A stretch of DNA of 61,089 nt from Companilactobacillus mishanensis (lineage in GTDB: Bacteria; Bacillota; Bacilli; Lactobacillales; Lactobacillaceae): contig NZ_RHON01000010.1 in assembly GCF_003946505.1 (NCBI RefSeq), forward strand, positions 1-61,089, written 5' to 3'. The position numbers were made by a program, and so were the translations under genes. Of the stretch, positions 53,450 through 61,089 are shown in pieces (the first letter of the stretch is position 1; each line of letters opens with the position of its first letter). Under the pieces are notes generated by a model. The model was not told the DNA's origin. It did not search any database and saw nothing but the letters and a program-made list of their open reading frames with translations.

Positions 53450-54931
53450 TTAAATATCATGTGACTTAATAGTTTTATTGAATCCCATTTTGTACAGAAT
53501 AACCAACAATATTGATACAGCAACGAGCAATATCAGTGCGGTCAAAAATATATTATGTATTCCACTGAACAATATTGTTCTCATTTCCGGCAATAAATGT
53601 TGTGGCAAAAGTTTGGCAGCTTTCGAATCACTCAAGCGGTTCATCATGGCCATTGTTATCTGGCCATGACTTTCGGCAACTCCACGGAACAATGCATGAT
53701 TCAAAATAACTCCATAAATAGATGACATAAATGTTTGAGCTAAAATTCTGACCAAATATGCGAATGATGTTGCGATTGGAACATCTCGTGGCTCAGCATC
53801 AGATTGAACGGCAACTTGCAGAACGTTGAAACATAGTCCTAATCCAAATCCTTCAAACATCCCCATTATCAATAAAAATGTATAGCTCGTCTGCTGTCCA
53901 GCGATGAATAATCCGATAAAGGCAACTAAAAACGAAGCTGTACCAATGGAAATAATGTTGTATCTTCCCAAAGGTCTCTGCAAAATAGGTCCCAATTCTG
54001 ATCCAATAAAGTTAGTTATTGAACCTGGAATCTGTGTCATACCACCAATTAGAGCACTCAATCCCATGATACCTTGCGCCCACATTGGAACGTAAATATT
54101 GAAAGCGACGAATGCTCCCCACAATAATGCGAATAACAACATGTCGACAACTAATTGAGCATTTTTAAATAATCGGTTAGGAACGATTGGGTCAACAGCT
54201 TTACTCTCAGCTTTGACCATCCATGCCACAAGTAAAATACCAACTAAAATAAATCCAAGTGTCACAAATATAGAAGAAACTCCTAATTCCTGAATCCCAA
54301 TCAAGATAGAAACCAGTCCAAATACCATTAACGTAGCACCTTTGTAGTCTATCTTTGCCTTATTCAGTCTCTGTTTAATTTTGAAGTAGAACACGACAAT
54401 TAAAATTGATAATAAGGCTAAAGGAAGATTAATGTAGAACACCCAGTGCCAACTGAAAGTATCAACAATCCAGCCACCTAACAATGGGCCAATAATTGAA
54501 GTACCACTGAAACTGGCAGCCGCAACTCCAATAACCTGGGCTCGTCGACGAATATTTTTAAACATTTGAGAATAAATAATAAAAGGAATCGTGTTCATAC
54601 CACCCGCGCCAATTCCCATGAATGCACGGGCAATAATAAACCATGTAATATTGGTAGCTAAACCTTGGAATAAAGCACCGACCATAAACACAATAGTTGA
54701 CGTGATATAAGCAGTTTTGTTACCCTTTTTCTCGCCAAATTTACTCCAAAGTGGCGTCGCCACAGCCATTCCAAGTAGAAAAATTGCCACAATCCATCCC
54801 ATATACTGGATTGCGTGCAGATCACTTACGATTGCCGGCAAGGCAGTATTAATGATAGTCGCATCCAGTCCTGCCATGGCATTCGACAGAATCAACGCAA
54901 ACGTGACGATATATTTACTTCTCCGATTCAC
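53450..54931 (-). CDS. DHA2-family multidrug MFS exporter (14 helices)
   Basis: A 493-residue proton-driven exporter of the EmrB/QacA class, with about fourteen helices. Motif D1 is in LDATIINTALPAI, motif A-like GEKKGNKTAY between helices 2 and 3, and motif C is in helix 5 (SGTSIIGPLLGGWIVD). Drug range is unknown. The start is GTG at 54931 with AATGGGGGAA upstream. It is downstream of the MocR gene on the same strand with an 81-bp gap. Confidence 0.88.
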   Translation of the reverse strand: MNRRSKYIVTFALILSNAMAGLDATIINTALPAIVSDLHAIQYMGWIVAIFLLGMAVATPLWSKFGEKKGNKTAYITSTIVFMVGALFQGLATNITWFIIARAFMGIGAGGMNTIPFIIYSQMFKNIRRRAQVIGVAAASFSGTSIIGPLLGGWIVDTFSWHWVFYINLPLALLSILIVVFYFKIKQRLNKAKIDYKGATLMVFGLVSILIGIQELGVSSIFVTLGFILVGILLVAWMVKAESKAVDPIVPNRLFKNAQLVVDMLLFALLWGAFVAFNIYVPMWAQGIMGLSALIGGMTQIPGSITNFIGSELGPILQRPLGRYNIISIGTASFLVAFIGLFIAGQQTSYTFLLIMGMFEGFGLGLCFNVLQVAVQSDAEPRDVPIATSFAYLVRILAQTFMSSIYGVILNHALFRGVAESHGQITMAMMNRLSDSKAAKLLPQHLLPEMRTILFSGIHNIFLTALILLVAVSILLVILYKMGFNKTIKSHDI

Positions 54932-55012
54932 AATTTATTCCCCCATTTTTGAAACAAAAGCAGTTAGTACTCATAACGTAAAATATTAGTCTTATGAAAA
55001 TCAGGTGTCAAT

Positions 55013-56470
55013 TTACAGAAATTTGCTCTTTATTATTTCAGATAGTCTTTTGATTGCTTGATCAAATTCAGAACTACTTACATATGCGAATGATAATCTG
55101 AGTGATCGGTTTTCCTTAAAATCATATATATCACCAGGATTCAGTAAAATACCAGCGTTTGCAGCAATCTCAAAAAGCTTCTCAATTTTTATTTTCTTAT
55201 TGAACGTCAGCCAGATATAAAAACCACCAGTCGGCTTTTTCCATGTAGCGATATCACTGAAATATTTTGTAAGATTATCTAAGGCTGCATCTCGACGTTT
55301 TTTTAATATTTTTCGTAGATCATCAACATATTCGTCATAAACACCGCTGTTCAAAAATTCTGCCATCGCCCATTGTGACAATGAACTCGCACCATAATCC
55401 ATCTGCATTTTGATATCACCAAGTCTATCTACGATTGGCTTATCAGCGACTACCCAGCCTATTCGAAGACCAGGAGCTAATGTTTTAGATGCGGTTCCTA
55501 AATGAATAACCATTCCGTTTTCATCTAATGATTTCAGAGTAGTCGGTGATTCGCCGTCATAACAAAGTTCTTGATATGCACCATCTTCAATAATTGGCAA
55601 TCCGTTATCATTGCAATATTTCATTAAATCTTGTCGTCTATCTTCAGACATAGTGATACCGGTTGGATTCTGATTAGTTGGGATTGTATAGAGAGCATTA
55701 TGCTCATCCTGATTTCTAGACAATTTCCAATATTCCAATCCTTGATGATCTATCGGTACACCCGACAACTTCATACCGGCAGACTGAAACATTTCTAAAG
55801 ATTTCAGGTAGCTCGGAGCCTCTGTATAGACAGTACTGCCATGCTTTAAAAGACTTACTGATATAAGTTGTAACGCCTGTAAGGAACCTGAAGTGATCAA
55901 AATATTGTCTGGACTAGCATATATACCAAATTTCTCAAGATGATTTGAAATTGCTTGTCGAAGTTCTGACAATCCCAAATTTTCAAGATATCCCAATGAC
56001 GTTAATCTATTACTAACTTTCAGCAGAATATCCTTCCACATATCTCGAGGGAACAGTCGTGGATCAATTTCACCCGTCCCAATTCGAATAACATTTTCAG
56101 TAAATTCCAAGCGGTTTATTGATTGTACGATAGCTTTATTTTCTTGGAAGAAACCTGAAGATAAATAGCTGTTCCATTCCGAATTATCGGGCAATAGAAG
56201 TGACCAAGTATTACTGGAAATTTGAGTACCTGCACCATGTCGTCCTGATACGATTCCATAGGAAGTTAATTCATCAATAGCAGTTGTAACGGTGCTACGA
56301 TTGACTTCAAAAATCGCTGATAGCTCGCGTTGCGAAGGTAATCTCGTCCCAATTGGCCATTCCCCACTTGCGACTTTGTCACTGACAAATTTTACTATTT
56401 GACGATACATCGGCACGTTGCTGTCTTTGTTCGGTTTCCATTCAATATCAATAGCAGAAATTTGTTTCAT
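55013..56470 (-). CDS. MocR-type GntR/aminotransferase regulator
   Basis: A 485-residue regulator: an N-terminal GntR winged helix at about 15-85 (GTRLPSQRELSAIFEVNRSTVTTAI), then a fold-type I aminotransferase domain with the PLP Lys in HLGTASKTLAPGLRIGW. MocR proteins use PLP and an amino-acid-like ligand to control nearby genes. It is divergent from a LysE-type amino acid exporter, its probable target, and direct repeats lie between them. The ATG at 56470 is preceded by a GGAGTG ribosome site. Confidence 0.9.
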   Translation of the reverse strand: MKQISAIDIEWKPNKDSNVPMYRQIVKFVSDKVASGEWPIGTRLPSQRELSAIFEVNRSTVTTAIDELTSYGIVSGRHGAGTQISSNTWSLLLPDNSEWNSYLSSGFFQENKAIVQSINRLEFTENVIRIGTGEIDPRLFPRDMWKDILLKVSNRLTSLGYLENLGLSELRQAISNHLEKFGIYASPDNILITSGSLQALQLISVSLLKHGSTVYTEAPSYLKSLEMFQSAGMKLSGVPIDHQGLEYWKLSRNQDEHNALYTIPTNQNPTGITMSEDRRQDLMKYCNDNGLPIIEDGAYQELCYDGESPTTLKSLDENGMVIHLGTASKTLAPGLRIGWVVADKPIVDRLGDIKMQMDYGASSLSQWAMAEFLNSGVYDEYVDDLRKILKKRRDAALDNLTKYFSDIATWKKPTGGFYIWLTFNKKIKIEKLFEIAANAGILLNPGDIYDFKENRSLRLSFAYVSSSEFDQAIKRLSEIIKSKFL

Positions 56471-56482
56471 CTAATCACTCCG

Positions 56483-56514
56483 TTTGGCTGGGTCTACAAT
56501 ATTGATTTGGCTGG
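56483..56514. promoter_or_regulatory. Candidate MocR operator (direct repeats)
   Basis: TTTGGCTGG occurs at 56483-56491 and 56506-56514, 23 bp apart, in both cases followed by similar TC-ACAAT sequence. An inverted copy (GACCAAC) lies near 56530 and TTGGTTGGT lies closer to the LysE start. Direct repeats are the usual MocR target. Confidence 0.5.
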
Positions 56515-56618
56515 TCACAATCGTTAAGACCAACATTATAATCATCTATATTAAGTCTAATACTAGTACTTTTAAGATAATTAATATAGAAAATTTGGTT
56601 GGTATAGAGGTAATATAA

Positions 56619-57233
56619 ATGAACTTTTTCATTCAGGGTTTAACTATGGGATTGGCATATGTCATCCCAATCGGAATGCAGAACCTTTTCGTGATCGATT
56701 CTGCATTAACAAACACACGTAAAAGAGCATTACTAAACGCATTAATTGTAATATTTTTCGATGTAGCATTATCGCTTAGCTGTTTCTTTGGGATAGGTAT
56801 CCTGATGCAACATTACCAGTGGTTAAAACTAGCAATCCTGTTGATAGGAAGTTTAATAGTTATCTATATCGGAGTTGGATTAATTCGACCAGGAAAAACA
56901 GAAGCCAATCAATCCAGATCAACAACCACATTAAAGAAAACCATCTCCACAGCTTTTGTGGTTACTTGGTTCAATCCGCAAGCAATTATTGATGGAACGA
57001 TGATGTTAGGCGCATTCCGAGTAACTCTACCAACAAGCAGTTCCACCCCTTTTATCACCGGAGTTTCCATTGCTTCAGTAATCTGGTTCACGGGGTTAAC
57101 ATTGTTGATCTCATTTTTCAGTGATTGGTTCAATCCCAAAGTGTTACGAATCATCAACTTGATTTGTGGAGTAATTATTATTGGTTACGGCGTAAAATTG
57201 TTATTTAATTTCTTTCAATTGATCCTACATTAA
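56619..57233 (+). CDS. LysE/ArgO-type amino acid exporter
   Basis: A 204-residue membrane protein with six helices. The N-terminal block FFIQGLTMGLAYVIPIGMQNLFVI and the later TWFNPQAIIDGTMMLG are the LysE/ArgO family marks. It exports basic amino acids or related compounds. The ATG has AGAGGT upstream. The divergent MocR gene is the likely regulator. It ends near a terminator facing the convergent gene. Confidence 0.88.
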   Translation: MNFFIQGLTMGLAYVIPIGMQNLFVIDSALTNTRKRALLNALIVIFFDVALSLSCFFGIGILMQHYQWLKLAILLIGSLIVIYIGVGLIRPGKTEANQSRSTTTLKKTISTAFVVTWFNPQAIIDGTMMLGAFRVTLPTSSSTPFITGVSIASVIWFTGLTLLISFFSDWFNPKVLRIINLICGVIIIGYGVKLLFNFFQLILH

Positions 57234-57237
57234 ACAA

Positions 57238-57274
57238 AAACGACATGCTTTCGTAATTGAAAACATGCCGTTCA
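57238..57274. terminator. Terminator between LysE and the five-helix protein
   Basis: AACGACATG-CTTTC pairs with GAAAA-CATGCCGTT around a short loop. The T-run is on the minus-strand side, so it mainly serves the five-helix gene, but the stem can block both directions. Confidence 0.7.
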
Positions 57275-57278
57275 TTGA

Positions 57279-57941
57279 TTACTTAATAAAATGAATAATT
57301 GCCATAGCTAATACTGAAATTAAAACTGATACGATTGTCGTTGAAATCAAAGCTAATATGGCGATATAAAACTTATCAAATTTAGCTTTACCCTCATCCA
57401 TCACAATTGTGACAATTATTGAACCTTGCCAGATAACATTGCTAAGTGTAAATAGAGCTAAGAGTGTATATAGGTACCAAGGACGTAGCATTTCTAATAC
57501 TGATTCTGGCGTGGCAAACACCACAAAAAGAGCAACAATGATACTAATAATAATCATAGAGTTGCTTCTAGAAACAATGGAATTGAATAGATCGAAGAAG
57601 CCTTTACCTTTTCCAATACACCAACGTTTAATCAGGTACGCCATGACCAAATACAATAATTTGGCAATCAATAACGAAGCAAATAATATACCAAAAGTTA
57701 GGAATGGATTGGGAACAGCCGGATGAACGGCAGAATTATTTGAAACCATTCTTGTCATACCGATCATAGCTCTTGCCATAGATTCTTGAACTTTAGTAAC
57801 GATAAAAGTAACTGAGACAGCTACTAAAAGGACATTTATTAAAACTGAGATAATTGGGTAAGACTTTCCTGAATATTGGACGTCAGATGGTCGTTTTAAG
57901 GAATGATTGTACCAATCAAAAAATCCGAAAATACTTTTCAT
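57279..57941 (-). CDS. Five-helix membrane protein, paralogue of the zinc-ribbon protein
   Basis: A 220-residue protein with five hydrophobic helices. WYNHSLKRPSDVQYSGKSY at the N terminus parallels WYKNSLIHPSEVS of the zinc-ribbon protein at 51888-53282; helix order and the conserved SNSMI motif before helix 3 also match. It lacks the ribbon and repeats. Function unknown. The ATG at 57941 has AGGAG upstream. It is a single gene. Confidence 0.7.
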   Translation of the reverse strand: MKSIFGFFDWYNHSLKRPSDVQYSGKSYPIISVLINVLLVAVSVTFIVTKVQESMARAMIGMTRMVSNNSAVHPAVPNPFLTFGILFASLLIAKLLYLVMAYLIKRWCIGKGKGFFDLFNSIVSRSNSMIIISIIVALFVVFATPESVLEMLRPWYLYTLLALFTLSNVIWQGSIIVTIVMDEGKAKFDKFYIAILALISTTIVSVLISVLAMAIIHFIK

Positions 57942-58034
57942 TAATATATGACTCCTAAAGTTAAATTTAACATTAGAATCAGTATATCAATATAACTTAG
58001 TATTATCGAAAGGTAAACCGATTTCATTAGAAGT

Positions 58035-59003
58035 TCATTTTAATTTAAACGCAAATTCATAAGAAATATTTTCTTTCAACTTAGTTTCTTTAAATGCAGA
58101 TTCTTGATGTGAATATTGACTGATCTCTTTAGCATTGAATTTGCTAAACTTTTTGAGTACCTCATTCAAAATCTGGATTTCTGACGATGTAAAATTATCG
58201 GAGTTAAATTCTTTCTTTGAGAAGATTTTTTCACCATGCATATTTTCAAATGGCACCATATCAATCACCCCATCATCAGATAATTGAGTGTATAAAAGCT
58301 CAAAATCAGTGGGCACTGGTCCAAAATGATCATGCTTATAACTTGCTCCGGTCAAAGATTTGGAAGTCTTCTGAAAATTGTAAAAATCAGCGTAAAAAAG
58401 TAATTTGTTTAATTTGGTTTTCGATAAATTGTTATTATGCTTGGAAAAGAACACTACCACATTCTCAAACTTATCCAAATTGAAATTTGTAAAACCACTA
58501 TAGACAGTTTGTTCGATCTTTTTATTACGAGTCAAATACACATCAATGATGAGGTTATTTCTCGCCTTACTTTTAGCCAGCGTACATCTGATATCATCAC
58601 ACTCTTTATCTGTTAATTTAGCCTTGTTACGTTCAAAAAAATTCTCAAAAGATTCGTCATCATTTATTAATTGTTGAAGAAGATTACTTATGCTTTCAGT
58701 TGGCAAGGACCCCTTCTCGTACCTAGCAACAGTCGCCGAACCAATACCTAGAAGTTTTGCCAAAGAGCGTTGACTTAGATGATATTTTTTACGAAAGCTC
58801 ACTATTTCTGCACTAGATATCAATCCATTTTTCAATTTATATTCGTTAAAAGCTTTATTGATCGCAATTGAGTCCAATTCAACATTAGAAATTAGCTCCC
58901 CAGATGAAGTATCAACCTCAGCATCAGAAAAGACAGTAATGCTCTCATCACGAACTTTGAATGTTTGTTTGATATTTTTAACTTTTGTTTTCAAGATGAT
59001 CAC
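58035..59003 (-). CDS. HTH plus Panacea/SocA-domain antitoxin (PanA-like)
   Basis: A 322-residue protein. An N-terminal region (1-60) resembling the MqsA-like leader is followed by an XRE HTH at about 65-110 (LSQRSLAKLLGIGSATVARYEKGSLPTE). Residues 185-320 form a DUF4065/SocA-like Panacea domain (LSKTKLNKLLFYADF, YKHDHFGPVPTDFELLY). Panacea domains neutralise diverse toxins in PanAT systems. The adjacent upstream gene encodes an MqsR-like toxin. The HTH suggests autorepression. The stop-to-start gap to the toxin gene is 11 bp. Confidence 0.82.
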   Translation of the reverse strand: MIILKTKVKNIKQTFKVRDESITVFSDAEVDTSSGELISNVELDSIAINKAFNEYKLKNGLISSAEIVSFRKKYHLSQRSLAKLLGIGSATVARYEKGSLPTESISNLLQQLINDDESFENFFERNKAKLTDKECDDIRCTLAKSKARNNLIIDVYLTRNKKIEQTVYSGFTNFNLDKFENVVVFFSKHNNNLSKTKLNKLLFYADFYNFQKTSKSLTGASYKHDHFGPVPTDFELLYTQLSDDGVIDMVPFENMHGEKIFSKKEFNSDNFTSSEIQILNEVLKKFSKFNAKEISQYSHQESAFKETKLKENISYEFAFKLK

Positions 59004-59014
59004 GTTCCTCTTTT

Positions 59015-59365
59015 TTAATTTTCTGAATATGGCAAAATGAATAGCTTATTACTTTTATGAAATGATAAAACTTTACATTTTGAATCCTGAAATTTTAATT
59101 TAATGTATATTGGAATTGAATTATCACCCCAAATATAAATAAATTCCCAAATTTCAGTTCCATCGCCATTATGATCAAAGCTTGGTCCGCGCAAATAATT
59201 TTTAGGAGTTAGATCAAGAAGAACATCGACTGCATCATTCAATGTCATTCCTAACGAGGTTATTGGGTCATAATCCCTTGGTATCCAAGTAATCTGCTTG
59301 TTTCCAATCGAAAGCTTAACTTTAAATAAGTAAAGAACTATATTGCTAATATTCGTAAAACTCAC
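59015..59365 (-). CDS. MqsR-like toxin
   Basis: A 116-residue candidate mRNA interferase with a RelE/MqsR-like fold. The ITWIPRDYDP segment, LGMTLNDAVDVLLDL, NYLRGPSFDHNGDGTEIWEF and IYIKLKFQDSKCKVLSFHKS follow the MqsR pattern (helix, then a beta-sheet with Trp, Tyr/Lys and SFH). The start is uncertain: GTG at 59365 has AGG nine bases upstream and is preferred; TTG at 59422 would add 19 residues with no site. Toxin upstream of antitoxin is the mqsRA order. Confidence 0.72.
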   Translation of the reverse strand: MSFTNISNIVLYLFKVKLSIGNKQITWIPRDYDPITSLGMTLNDAVDVLLDLTPKNYLRGPSFDHNGDGTEIWEFIYIWGDNSIPIYIKLKFQDSKCKVLSFHKSNKLFILPYSEN

Positions 59366-59516
59366 TGAGTTATACCTATACTTTTCATAATTTATGATAC
59401 GGGGAAATTTTATGTTTTGCAATCAATTGATAGCAAATATCCGGTATTTCCCAATCATTATTAAATTACGAAACAATTTGGAAACTATTTTTATTAACAA
59501 ATTTCTAATTTAACTA

Positions 59517-59544
59517 TTTACAAATTAAAAAAGAATGCTAATAT
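59517..59544 (+). promoter_or_regulatory. Promoter of the asnA T-box leader
   Basis: TTTACA (59517-59522) and TAATAT (59539-59544) with a 16-base spacer, upstream of the T-box leader. Confidence 0.45.
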
Positions 59545-59554
59545 AAGTTTCAAC

Positions 59555-59831
59555 AAGACAAAAACAACAAGAAAGACGAGTAAGTTAAATCAACCTGACA
59601 GTGAATTGAGGTTTAGTGAGAACTCAATCAGCGTTTGATCTTTCTGAATAACACTTTCTTAAGTTTCTAACTGAAATGGCGCAGTCAAAGTAGGTGTAGA
59701 CGTTTCCGGTACGTTACCATCGGTAGAGTATGTTTGTACTCTTTATTGAGGTGGCTTATTTTATATAAGCAACTTGGGTGGTACCGCGAAGTCTTTCGTC
59801 CCTTTTATTAGGGATGGAAGACTTTTTTTGT
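59555..59831 (+). promoter_or_regulatory. T-box riboswitch (Asn) upstream of asnA
   Basis: The T-box sequence TGGGTGGTACCGCG is at 59775-59788, followed by a terminator with arms AAGTCTT-CGTCCCT and AGGGATG-AAGACTT and a T-run (to 59831). The specifier hairpin has TTGAG/CTCAA around AGTGAGAAC, with an AAC codon at 59621-59623, matching asparagine and the downstream asnA. Uncharged tRNA-Asn would stabilise the antiterminator. Together with the toxin promoter it fills the 513-bp gap 59366-59878. Confidence 0.9.
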
Positions 59832-59878
59832 TGCTTTTGTCCATTGGTATCAAAATTAAAAAACAGAGGAGAACCGCT

Positions 59879-60886
59879 ATGCATATTATCAAACCAAAAT
59901 CATATGAACCAAAATTAACTACTAAGGAAACGCAAGCTGCTATTCGTTTCATTCGTGAAACTTTCCAAGACGAATTTGGTAAGGAATTGAACTTGTCACG
60001 TATTTCAGCACCTATGTTTCTAGAAAAAGATACTGGTTTGAACGATAACCTTAACGGTATTGAAAAACCTGTTTCTTTTGAAATGAAAGACATGCCAGGC
60101 AAAACAATTGAAATTGTCCATTCACTTGCTAAATGGAAGCGCTGGGCTTTGCATCACTACGATTTCCAATTGGGCGAAGGTCTTTACACTAACATGAACG
60201 CCATACGTAAGGACGAAGATCTCGATAACTTCCATTCAATCTACGTTGACCAATGGGACTGGGAAAAAGTTATCAGAAAAGAAGACCGTACTAAGGAAAC
60301 ACTTGAAAGTACAGTTAAACAAATTTTTAAAGTTATCAAACATATGGAACACGAAGTTTGGTACAAGTTCCCAGAAGCAGTTCACCATTTACCAGACGAA
60401 ATCCATTTTGTAACATCACAAGAACTAGAAGACAGATGGCCAGACAAGACACCTAGAGAACGTGAAAACGCCATTTCTAAAGAACTCGGATGTGTCTTCA
60501 TCGAACAAATCGGTGGTGCATTGAAGAGCGGTCAACCACATGATCTACGTGCCCCTGATTACGATGACTGGAAATTAAACGGTGATATCATGTTCTGGTA
60601 CGAACCACTAGATCAAGCTATTGAAATTTCATCAATGGGTGTTCGTGTTGATGCCAAATCAATGAAAGAACAACTCAAGATCCGTGTCGAAGAAGAACGT
60701 TTGCAATTGCCATATCATAAGATGATCGAAGCCGAAGAACTACCATTCACAATCGGTGGAGGAATCGGACAATCACGTCTATGTATGTTATTGCTTGGTA
60801 AAGCTCACGTTGGTGAAGTACAAGCCAGCGTATGGCCACAAGAATATATCGATGATTGTGCTAAATACAACATCCATATTTTATAA
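59879..60886 (+). CDS. asnA: Aspartate-ammonia ligase
   Basis: A 335-residue cytosolic enzyme that makes asparagine from aspartate, ammonia and ATP (class II aaRS-like fold). Recognisable blocks are [55 protein letters not shown] and [18 protein letters not shown]. Length equals the family norm (about 330). The start is the ATG at 59879 behind AGAGGAG; the frame stays open into the T-box. It is controlled by the Asn T-box and followed by an IS3-family end. Confidence 0.96.
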   Translation: MHIIKPKSYEPKLTTKETQAAIRFIRETFQDEFGKELNLSRISAPMFLEKDTGLNDNLNGIEKPVSFEMKDMPGKTIEIVHSLAKWKRWALHHYDFQLGEGLYTNMNAIRKDEDLDNFHSIYVDQWDWEKVIRKEDRTKETLESTVKQIFKVIKHMEHEVWYKFPEAVHHLPDEIHFVTSQELEDRWPDKTPRERENAISKELGCVFIEQIGGALKSGQPHDLRAPDYDDWKLNGDIMFWYEPLDQAIEISSMGVRVDAKSMKEQLKIRVEEERLQLPYHKMIEAEELPFTIGGGIGQSRLCMLLLGKAHVGEVQASVWPQEYIDDCAKYNIHIL

Positions 60887-60957
60887 GATAGAAAAAGATG
60901 CGTCCCAAACCGGTTTGAAGTGAACCCCATTAATTGGAGTTTATTCTAAAATTTATT

Positions 60958-60985
60958 CGTCTAATCACAATATGTGATTAGACGA
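60958..60985. terminator. Terminator-like hairpin after the transposase gene
   Basis: CGTCTAATCACA pairs with TGTGATTAGACG. It overlaps the transposase stop codon and is followed by TTTTTTG on the plus strand, so it may also serve asnA. Confidence 0.65.
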
Positions 60986-61089
60986 TTTTTTGTTTATACG
61001 AAAGTCTCATCGCATTTGGGGTTAACCAGTTGTTGGATGATCTGATTCGTTTCGTATTGTAGTAACGGATCCAATTGTCTATTGCACTT
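60978..61089 (-). CDS. IS3-family transposase (OrfB), C-terminal fragment
   Basis: The last 36 codons and stop, truncated by the window edge. IDNWIRYYNTKRIRSS and NWLTPNAMRLSYK match the C terminus of DDE integrases of the IS150/IS3 group, beyond the catalytic Glu. It cannot be judged whether the element is intact. Confidence 0.8.
   Translation of the reverse strand, partial: SAIDNWIRYYNTKRIRSSNNWLTPNAMRLSYKQKIV

Larger units (their letters stand above)
60926..61089 (-). mobile_element. Right end of an IS3-family insertion sequence (partial)
   Basis: On the minus strand the window edge encodes the end of an IS3-type integrase, followed by a hairpin and a TGAAGTGAACCCC-like end (about 60926-60942) that resembles IS3-family termini. 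The rest of the element lies beyond the window. Confidence 0.7.

Overview
The window is about 61 kb of AT-rich chromosome from a Gram-positive, low-GC bacterium, almost certainly a member of the Lactobacillaceae. The evidence is strong AGGAGG-type ribosome binding sites, frequent TTG/GTG starts, a secreted CAP-domain protein ending in an SLAP-type surface domain, two long MntH manganese transporters (one followed by a usp gene), a T-box-controlled asnA, and an ArsB, C69 dipeptidase and YeiH repertoire. The surface-protein features and the aconitase-citrate synthase-isocitrate dehydrogenase operon make Companilactobacillus my best guess, but that is inference. I saw no rRNA, tRNA or CRISPR array.

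Layout. 0-13 kb: aldo/keto reductases, a PTPS-related membrane protein, a UvrA-like ABC ATPase behind a TetR regulator, a divergent MacB-like ABC exporter, nitronate monooxygenase with a divergent TetR. 13-18 kb: the acnA-citZ-icd operon (oxaloacetate plus acetyl-CoA to 2-oxoglutarate). 18-27 kb: a region rich in long structured intergenic repeats, with an HAD phosphatase, two short-chain dehydrogenases, an HxlR regulator, a Vat-like acetyltransferase, another aldo/keto reductase and a cyclophilin. 27-37 kb: an Rgg-like regulator, a 1117-residue SF1 helicase with a C-terminal phospholipase-D nuclease domain (candidate antiphage gene), a YeiH-type transporter with a LysR regulator, an MFS/GNAT pair and an AbrB-domain pair. 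37-46 kb: two mntH paralogues with a shared candidate operator, usp, a WYL regulator, a TerB-N protein, dipeptidase and ArsB. 46-58 kb: a BacA-like gene behind an attenuator-like leader, a quinone-oxidoreductase-like gene, cell-surface genes (SLAP-CAP protein, two zinc-ribbon membrane proteins, a GDSL lipoprotein), a DHA2 exporter and a divergent MocR/LysE pair. 58-61 kb: an MqsR-like toxin with a Panacea/SocA-domain antitoxin, T-box-asnA, and the end of an IS3-family transposase.

Two things stand out as possibly undescribed. First, there are at least three families of 120-220-nt structured interspersed elements. Family A keeps an asymmetric internal loop (CA or AA opposite GTTCC) while the surrounding stems change completely. 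Family B keeps an AAGAACCAC apical loop on unrelated stems. Family C is two 217-nt near-copies. Stem sequences that change while pairing is kept suggest selection on structure. Second, the BacA-like gene has a promoter, a Phe-containing 19-codon leader ORF, a chain of mutually exclusive RNA stems and an intrinsic terminator just before its ribosome binding site.
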